Of a DNA stretch of 64,000 bases, positions 59,501 to 64,000 are shown piece by piece (within the stretch, counting starts at the first letter, position 1; each line of letters opens with the position of its first letter). The position numbers were made by a program, and so were the translations under genes. The stretch is from Patella vulgata (Eukaryota > Mollusca > Gastropoda > Patellidae), in assembly GCF_932274485.2 (NCBI RefSeq), contig NC_065879.2, positions 34,404,436-34,468,435 on the forward strand. The letters are read 5' to 3'. The notes under the pieces are model-generated. The model saw only the letters and a list, made by a program, of their open reading frames with translations. It was not told the origin of the DNA and did no database searches.

Positions 59501-60185
59501 CTTACTCTGGTTTCAGGTCTAGTAGATCTATTGATTTAGTTTTCACTGTTCCTCCTTGTTCATATTCAAGTATAATACCTGGGGGAAAAAAATCTAGATT
59601 AACAAAGATATTCTCTGTGTATTAAAAAAAATTAAATGTCAAAATGAAAAGTATCTTTTTTTATTTCATGTCTAATTAAATGACAGATGACAGATAAAGA
59701 ATCTGTAGTTGATCTGCTCTTAAATTTTCACAGAAACGACCATGCCTATTCAGAATAACTTCAATGAATAAGAATAAAAATGATTAGAATTAGTAGATCT
59801 AATTTTAATATTAGTATTAGTAATATTAATTATTATATCATTATCAATTACAATGTTTCAGTAGATCCCCGGGTTCTGACCTATTGTTACCGGTACTGCC
59901 GGTAGGCTTAGTTAGTTTATTTTGGAAAAAAACATTTTTTAAATTTTTCACAAAAAGAAATTTGATAAAAACATTTAGATGAGTCGTTCGATCAGATGGC
60001 AATCAATGTAGCCTAGGACTAGGAGTGGAGGGCTTGCAAACTGATGTCGCATTGCCGACAATTTAACTTACACGTTACACTTACAGTAGAGTACCGTACA
60101 GTTAGTTTCTTCATATTGATAAAAGAAAATCTGAAATAAACAAACCTGGTGGATAATACCGCAACAGAAACCGTTTTAATTTCAT
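50507..60185 (-). CDS. DAW1: DAW1, dynein assembly factor with WD repeats 1 (ODA16 orthologue), complete
   Basis: Thirteen exons, all in phase with GT/AG borders: 60185-60146, 59578-59506, 58901-58810, 57919-57867, 57329-57271, 56946-56824, 55909-55810, 55571-55464, 55044-54938, 53307-53186, 52272-52100, 51648-51486, 50541-50507 (TGA at 50509-50507). They total 1248 nt, 415 residues plus stop, the usual DAW1 length. Residues 1-86 are the family N-terminus ([14 protein letters not shown], then an acidic helical part); residues about 87-415 form eight WD40 repeats ending KVWD, KLWS, KLWD, AVWD, KIWD, a degenerate RCYN, RIWD and the terminal CRIWR. Known role of the family (Chlamydomonas ODA16, vertebrate DAW1): a cytoplasmic and ciliary adaptor for outer-arm dynein assembly and delivery by intraflagellar transport, needed for ciliary beating. 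No stop or frameshift is seen. The introns carry SINEs, MITEs and a 63-bp minisatellite. Its start codon faces the 61566 gene across 1.4 kb. Confidence 0.97.
50869..51371 (+). repeat. Older SINE-B copy split by a younger one
   Basis: The two halves are 50869-50913 (ACGATGGCTTAGTACGTAAG, the A-box part) and 51082-51371 (GTGTTCGATCC, the B-box part, then body and CATTAAACC tail). Put either side of the nested SINE they have the order of one decayed SINE-B. It lies in DAW1 intron 12. Confidence 0.8.
50914..51081 (+). repeat. Younger SINE-B copy with internal deletion, nested in SINE-B
   Basis: Flanked by TCAATAAACAGAGGG (50899-50913; 51082-51096). Has an intact tRNA-like head and a normal 3' end, but the central part of the family sequence is missing after the B box (GATCCCTGC joins AAAATTTCCC). 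Confidence 0.85.
52340..52706 (+). repeat. SINE-B copy, full length, DAW1 intron 10
   Basis: Flanked by TACAATGGGTTGG (52327-52339; 52707-52719). The head has GGTGGCTAAGTGGGTAAGG and GGTGTTCGATCCCTGC; the tail is GGACGTTAAAACCCC. Confidence 0.9.
52851..53134 (-). repeat. SINE-B copy, old, DAW1 intron 10
   Basis: ATGAAATGGGGTTTAACTTCC, then CAAGGGATCTTTAATG and ACTTTGGTTTTTCATCCC, down to AATCCAGAAGAACTTTCTC, all in reversed SINE-B order with much decay. The head is missing. Confidence 0.7.
53641..53735 (+). repeat. Intronic repeat shared between DAW1 introns 9 and 4
   Basis: GATTATTTAGCATTTAATTA and AACAAAACCAAAATATCAA also occur at 57423-57470, followed in both by a diverged GG-TTG-AT-CAATTGG. 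Two copies within one gene; origin unknown. Confidence 0.7.
53744..54028. repeat. piggyBac-like MITE in DAW1 intron 9
   Basis: TTAA on both sides (53740-53743; 54029-54032) with inverted ends CCCGTTAACTGTGTAG and, reversed, CCCATTAACTGCGTAG. CCC/GGG ends next to TTAA are the piggyBac pattern. Short palindromes (GGCGTTATATTACGCC, GGACGTTATATAACGTCC) lie inside. Non-coding. Confidence 0.75.
54199..54265 (+). repeat. Dispersed repeat copy in DAW1 intron 9
   Basis: GGAAAAGATTTAATAATTCT and CTATGTGATAAAGAGGT match the copy at 44219-44312 in opposite orientation. Confidence 0.6.
55186..55409 (-). repeat. SINE-A copy, old, in DAW1 intron 8
   Basis: GAGAAATGGGGTTTAACATCC tail, GCAGGCGACCCTACTCCTTG centre and a decayed head. 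Many small differences from the other copies. Confidence 0.75.
56133..56490 (-). repeat. 63-bp minisatellite in DAW1 intron 6
   Basis: Six units marked by CAGTTTGATTCCTTA at about 56133, 56196, 56251, 56315, 56378 and 56441; spacing 63 bp except one unit of about 55. Because 63 is a multiple of three, one minus-strand frame stays open for up to 178 codons with a 21-residue repeat. It is intronic and not part of DAW1. Confidence 0.9.
57410..57500 (+). repeat. Intronic repeat, second copy (DAW1 intron 4)
   Basis: Partner of 53641-53735, same orientation, about 40 bp nearly identical and about 50 bp diverged. Confidence 0.7.
58031..58582 (-). repeat. SINE-B copy, old, split by a MITE, DAW1 intron 3
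   Basis: The left part (58031-58079: AAATGAAATGGGGTTTATTA) and right part (58472-58582: CAAGGGTTCTTTTATATGCA ... CCGAATGACTAGAAACTGTC) are consecutive pieces of a reversed SINE-B, separated by a MITE. A short decayed SINE-A piece (about 58585-58640, GTCTTAAGCTGAGGGAGGAA) follows. Confidence 0.75.
58080..58467 (+). repeat. TTAA-MITE copy, complete, nested in SINE-B, DAW1 intron 3
   Basis: 388 bp between TTAA sites (58076-58079; 58468-58471). Left end ACATGCATTATGCAAGAGC, right end TTACATAATGTATCT. It lies inside a reversed SINE-B. Confidence 0.85.
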
Positions 60186-61565
60186 TTTTCACGTGAGTAG
60201 TGTATACGTGTGTGAGTTTGCTCAACACAAAAATACAGCTCTATTTACACAACACAGAAACTCAAACTACAACCATCCAACATGGAGTAGCGTCCTTGGT
60301 TAACTGGGATAGAAACGTAAAGGGAAATAACTCTGATGAATGGTCGAGGACAAGCACCTTCATGCCCACGTTCAGAATGCTGCATGCTCAATCGATTTTA
60401 TCGGATTTTGCGTCTATAACAATCAGTGTCGACGCTTACGGAATTAACAAAGCGATCATTTCATTCATGGACTTTCTTAATCGTATTAATCGTAAACACA
60501 TCAATTATAAGTTTGTTTGATCAGGGAGTTGTAGTTATAGGCCTATTTAATTAATAATATTAATAGGTTTGATCATATGGGAGAAATGGGGTTTAACATC
60601 CACTCAACACAAACTAGGTCATTTCGGGACTAACATAATGGTTCAATTTTACTTCAATAATTCGCTTGCGCGTAGGGGTCTTTAGCAGTGGGAGGAAACC
60701 GGAGGACCCGAACAAAACTCACTTGGCTGGACAGGCGACCAGGCTCCTTATCATGAACAACCGGAGAATCGAAACCACCTAATTTTATAATAATATGTTT
60801 TATAATAATTGATAGTCATTAAATAGGGGCCTATTTGTGAAAATATGAGCTACAATTTTTATTTTATAAGGAACTATGAGTCACTGTCTTACCCTCTTTT
60901 GTTTTTAAATTCATAAAAAGAATAGTCATGTTTGTTGTTATTTTTATTTATTTAATAATTTGTTTCTTTTCACATCAATATTAGATTTTCTGCTTTTGAG
61001 TTATTACTTCTGACAATCGATTTTTAAAATTCTGGCAGCCAATTTCAAGCATACTCATGGGATACCTTAAACATTTAACCACATGTTACCTCCATGGTCA
61101 ATATATCCACATCGACACACAAACACGTCGCACACTACGTCATGAAACATACAAACGAAATATACACTGATGTCAAATTAAAACGTCAGACTAAAGGATT
61201 GGCATCTGTTTTGAAAGAATTCTGATAAACTTAATAACAACTCCAGGACTAACTCTCAGTTGGGATATCTGGGATCTTCAAATGACCGAAAAGATAGCAG
61301 GCTATGTGTTTGAATCAACTCTGAAAATATCGCTGATCTAATATTGTGTTATTTTGGAATTGTTATTTTGGAATTGTTATCATAAAGAAAACAGTTTTTA
61401 TTTATCCATTAAATAAATGGATTACAGTTCTTCTCGACGTGATTATTAAAAATATTTGAATAATTTCAACAGAGAGCTATTGCGTCTCAGGAGAAAGAAA
61501 TGACATTGAATCATTGTGCCTTGTGTTAATAAATAAGCATATAAAAATTAATTAAGTAATTAACT
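60186..61565. promoter_or_regulatory. Intergenic region between divergent DAW1 and DUF1647-like genes
   Basis: This 1.38-kb interval separates two start codons pointing away from each other, so both 5' ends and promoters should lie here. It contains a truncated SINE (60581-60778) and AT-rich DNA. No TATA or clear RFX X-box was found next to DAW1, so shared control is only a possibility. Confidence 0.5.
60581..60778 (-). repeat. SINE-A copy, 5'-truncated, between two genes
   Basis: GAGAAATGGGGTTTAACATCC to GAATCGAAACCACC. It stops just after the B box. It lies about 400 bp upstream of DAW1 and 800 bp upstream of the divergent gene. Confidence 0.85.
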
Positions 61566-63538
61566 ATGAATACTATTAGTTTAAGTAAAACAACTAGAAA
61601 ACTTTCAGCCAAGAGATTGCTTCAATATGGGGCACTGGTTGCAGTGGCATATTTTGCATTCCAGATATTTGACACAATAATAAAGGTATGGCATAGTTTT
61701 AGTTTTCCATCTCAATTCTACAAAAAGAATTCATACTATTACATTTTCCCTCGGCGCAGCATATAGATTAAAGAACTGGAGGTTGCTGATTTTAAATGGT
61801 GCTGCTCGGAAAATGTTTAGACATTCTGTTGTTGAATCTGTGAGCTTTGGGATTAAAAAATATACCTGTCACTATGTCACCAACTACATGTATTATCCTG
61901 AAACCGTTAGACCGCTTGCAACAGCCTAAGAATGTACCCTTTTGAAGGGTGTATTCATCAATATCTTAGGTTTTTCGAAATGAGGGTGGGTGGCATAACA
62001 TTTATAATCGACTTGAATTGTAAATAAAGAGTTAAATATCGTAGCCCATCGATAAAAAGCATTATTTTGGTTAGTAACCGGTACCGGTATGTAACAACAT
62101 TTTGGCAGTCATAATTATGTGGTAGGATGGGGATAATTGATCCGCCCCCACCCCACACCCACTAAATACGCCTCGGATAGATACGAAACTGAAAATGGTT
62201 GACAAAAATAGTATTTACTTATAAATAAAGGATACAGTAAGGGCACAGTCATTAAAAAGTCTTAGATTCTCCAGATCGGAAATATTAGGTCATTTACAAT
62301 GTTCAATATTAGATGTTAAGGTTTCAAATACGATTTTCTAGATTATATCTTATTTTGTGCAATTAAATTATTTTTCAGCATGACAAGTACGTTGGTAACA
62401 GATTGTAGTGGTTTTTATTCAAATATCAAATATTGATCTAAAATTGTAAAGTCGTTCACTAGTTTACTTTTATTGCTTCTTGACGAGAAGGATTTAATTC
62501 CGTATTGCCAAATAGGCGGAACAGAGTTTTCCGACTGTGGCCGACGAGCCCCTGTACACTTTGTTTTCTGGACCATGTCTGACGCTCCGAGACCCAGTCC
62601 ATCCCCGACTACATAATTTGACTGGCTCGAAAGCCATGTTCAACACAAATAATTTTGTATTGTAAATCCAATTCAACAAACAAATCAGAATCTGGTAGTC
62701 CATCGGTATTTAAAACTCTAAACTTGGTAAAGCTTCCCGTATAATAGCGCGCGTAAAGAATGGTCAGACATGCTGATTTTCACAGTTATCGTATTATGTT
62801 TTCCAGAATAGAAAAGCTGGGCAGTTTTACGACGGTTTTAGTGATGAAATTGGTAATGATGACGTTAATCAGAATCAGAAACAGAATCAGAAACAGAATC
62901 AGAAAGAAAATAATAATGACTTCGACTTTGGGGGAAATCAATTTGAGGTCAAAGACGCGGGAATTAATAACGATGTTCACAAAATAGCAGCCAAGGAAAG
63001 GGAAAGAGCTAAAGAAGAAAAACTACTCAAAGACAAACAAAAGCAGGATCATGCCGAAATGGCTGATAACGTGGATGAACTCAATAAACTTATTGAGGAA
63101 GACGCCAAAGAGAAACAAAAACTGAAACAGAAACAGAGAGTAAAAACAGTTGATGAAGAATTAGATGATATCAAGGATGACGATGATGTTGTGGAACAAA
63201 TGAAGAACGGTAAAAACAAGAAGCCTGTGAAGATGAGTAATGGTCCAAAAGATCGTCGACCAGGTTTTGATTCAGGTGATGATAGTCCCGAAGTTGCTAG
63301 AGAGAAACAGCGTCGCAGAAAAGTGTTTTTCGAGAAGATGGAAGAACTAAATGAAGAATTTGATGAAGATGCCGAATCCAACATGCACGAGCATCTAGAC
63401 ATGTTGTATTTCGTCAGTGCTGCATGGAGTAAAACATTTCAAGATGTGGTAAACTTGATAGTATCTATTCAGTATCATTATGGCGCAGCTGATATCATTA
63501 TATTTGACCTAGGACTGACAAAAGACCAACGAGAATGG
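61566..63538 (+). CDS. Type II membrane protein with DUF1647-like (glycosyltransferase-like) domain, 5' part of gene
   Basis: Exon 1 (61566-61685, 40 codons) and exon 2 (62807-63538, 244 codons) join in phase 0 through GTATGG and TTTTCCAG; exon 2 ends at GTAAGAG and the gene continues past the window. Residues 1-16 are basic, 17-37 hydrophobic (LLQYGALVAVAYFAFQIF): a signal anchor. Then comes a long, very charged, low-complexity stem (three NQK-type repeats near 62870-62905; KERERAKEEK; acidic DDIKDDDDVVE), and from about residue 240 a folded domain begins, MLYFVSAAWSKTFQDVVN, then IIIFDLGLTKDQREW. The YFVSAA start and the YDLGL-like motif are as I recall for DUF1647, a GT-A-type family common in invertebrates. 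A Golgi type II enzyme is inferred; a donor-binding DxD motif would lie outside the window. Confidence 0.75.
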
Positions 63539-64000
63539 GTAAGAGTTTGTTTCACTACTTTCACATTTTCCGAAGTGTCTTTCTGGTCATAGATTCACGA
63601 AAGTCGCTAGAGCATCTGCCAATCCACTTTTTTCGTAACAGTGATGGTGAACAGATTATAAAGGGTTCTGTATGTTGAATCAATTCCAATCCACATTTTT
63701 TAGTAAGTCAATACAAAGAAAAAGTTAACCAGTTTCTCATGTAATCCGATAGTGAATCACGATTCATGCCTACGAAAATTAAACCATCTTCACCCACCTC
63801 AGCCGTATTCATGTAGCTATTCTCATTTATGAGTAAAAGTAAATCGAATGGAACTGACATTCGGATCTAACAGCACATTTTCATTGTAAATATATATATA
63901 TTTTTTTTCATTTACTGAGGATATAAAATTATTTAAGGAAATGGGGTGCTGGATTTACCCCTCAATATTTCGGTACTTGCGTTGTTAATGTGACTGCCAT
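63539..64000. other. Intron of the DUF1647-like gene
   Basis: Begins with the donor GTAAGAG after exon 2; no further exon is seen before the window ends. Confidence 0.6.

Noticed and set aside
60285-60305. Possible RFX X-box upstream of DAW1 (GTCCTTGGTTAAC)
   Set aside because: It fits the half-site spacing and consensus poorly, so it is not called despite the expected control of ciliary genes by RFX.

Overview
The window is AT-rich animal DNA with spliced genes, abundant tRNA-derived SINEs, MITEs, tandem repeats and Tc1/mariner transposons. The repeat style (SINEs ending in GACGTTAAACCCC plus a simple-repeat tail, many short inverted-repeat elements) and the protein content point to a marine invertebrate, most likely a mollusc such as a gastropod. 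That placement is inference from style, not from a marker gene.

Three host genes can be supported. (1) A minus-strand gene for a small secreted cysteine-rich protein, assembled here from four in-phase exons between 32129 and 2088. It has a signal-peptide exon, introns of about 16 kb, 12 kb and 1.4 kb, and a 3' end that was not resolved. (2) A complete minus-strand DAW1 (dynein assembly factor with WD repeats 1) gene in 13 exons, 60185 down to 50507, encoding 415 residues. (3) The first two exons (61566-61685 and 62807-63538) of a plus-strand gene for a type II membrane protein with a charged stem and the start of what looks like a DUF1647-type Golgi glycosyltransferase-like domain. It runs off the right edge. 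Genes 2 and 3 are divergent, with start codons 1.4 kb apart.

Layout: 1-2 kb, SINE and a TA-flanked inverted-repeat element; 2-32 kb, the cysteine-rich gene, whose introns hold most of the mobile DNA (a tandem-repeat array split by a MITE, a 2.4-kb TIR element made of ~333-bp repeats, two nearly identical 929-bp direct repeats, a hAT-like element, a structurally intact Tc1 transposon and a dead mariner); 32-39 kb, mostly unique AT-rich DNA with SINEs and TTAA-flanked MITEs; 39.4-42.7 kb, a large imperfect inverted repeat carrying two head-to-head broken copies of a multicopy coding family; 43-50 kb, SINEs and MITEs, some nested; 50.5-60.2 kb, DAW1 with repeat-rich introns; 60.2-64 kb, the shared intergenic region and the third gene.

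The insertions form a readable order in several places: SINE inside MITE at 49 kb, MITE inside SINE at 58 kb, SINE inside SINE at 51 kb, MITE inside a tandem-repeat array at 2.7 kb, and SINE insertion followed by a 380-bp tandem duplication at 42 kb. Intervals without an entry of their own are covered by 'other' entries. Most other open frames of 60-110 codons fall in repeats or AT-rich DNA and are not called as genes.
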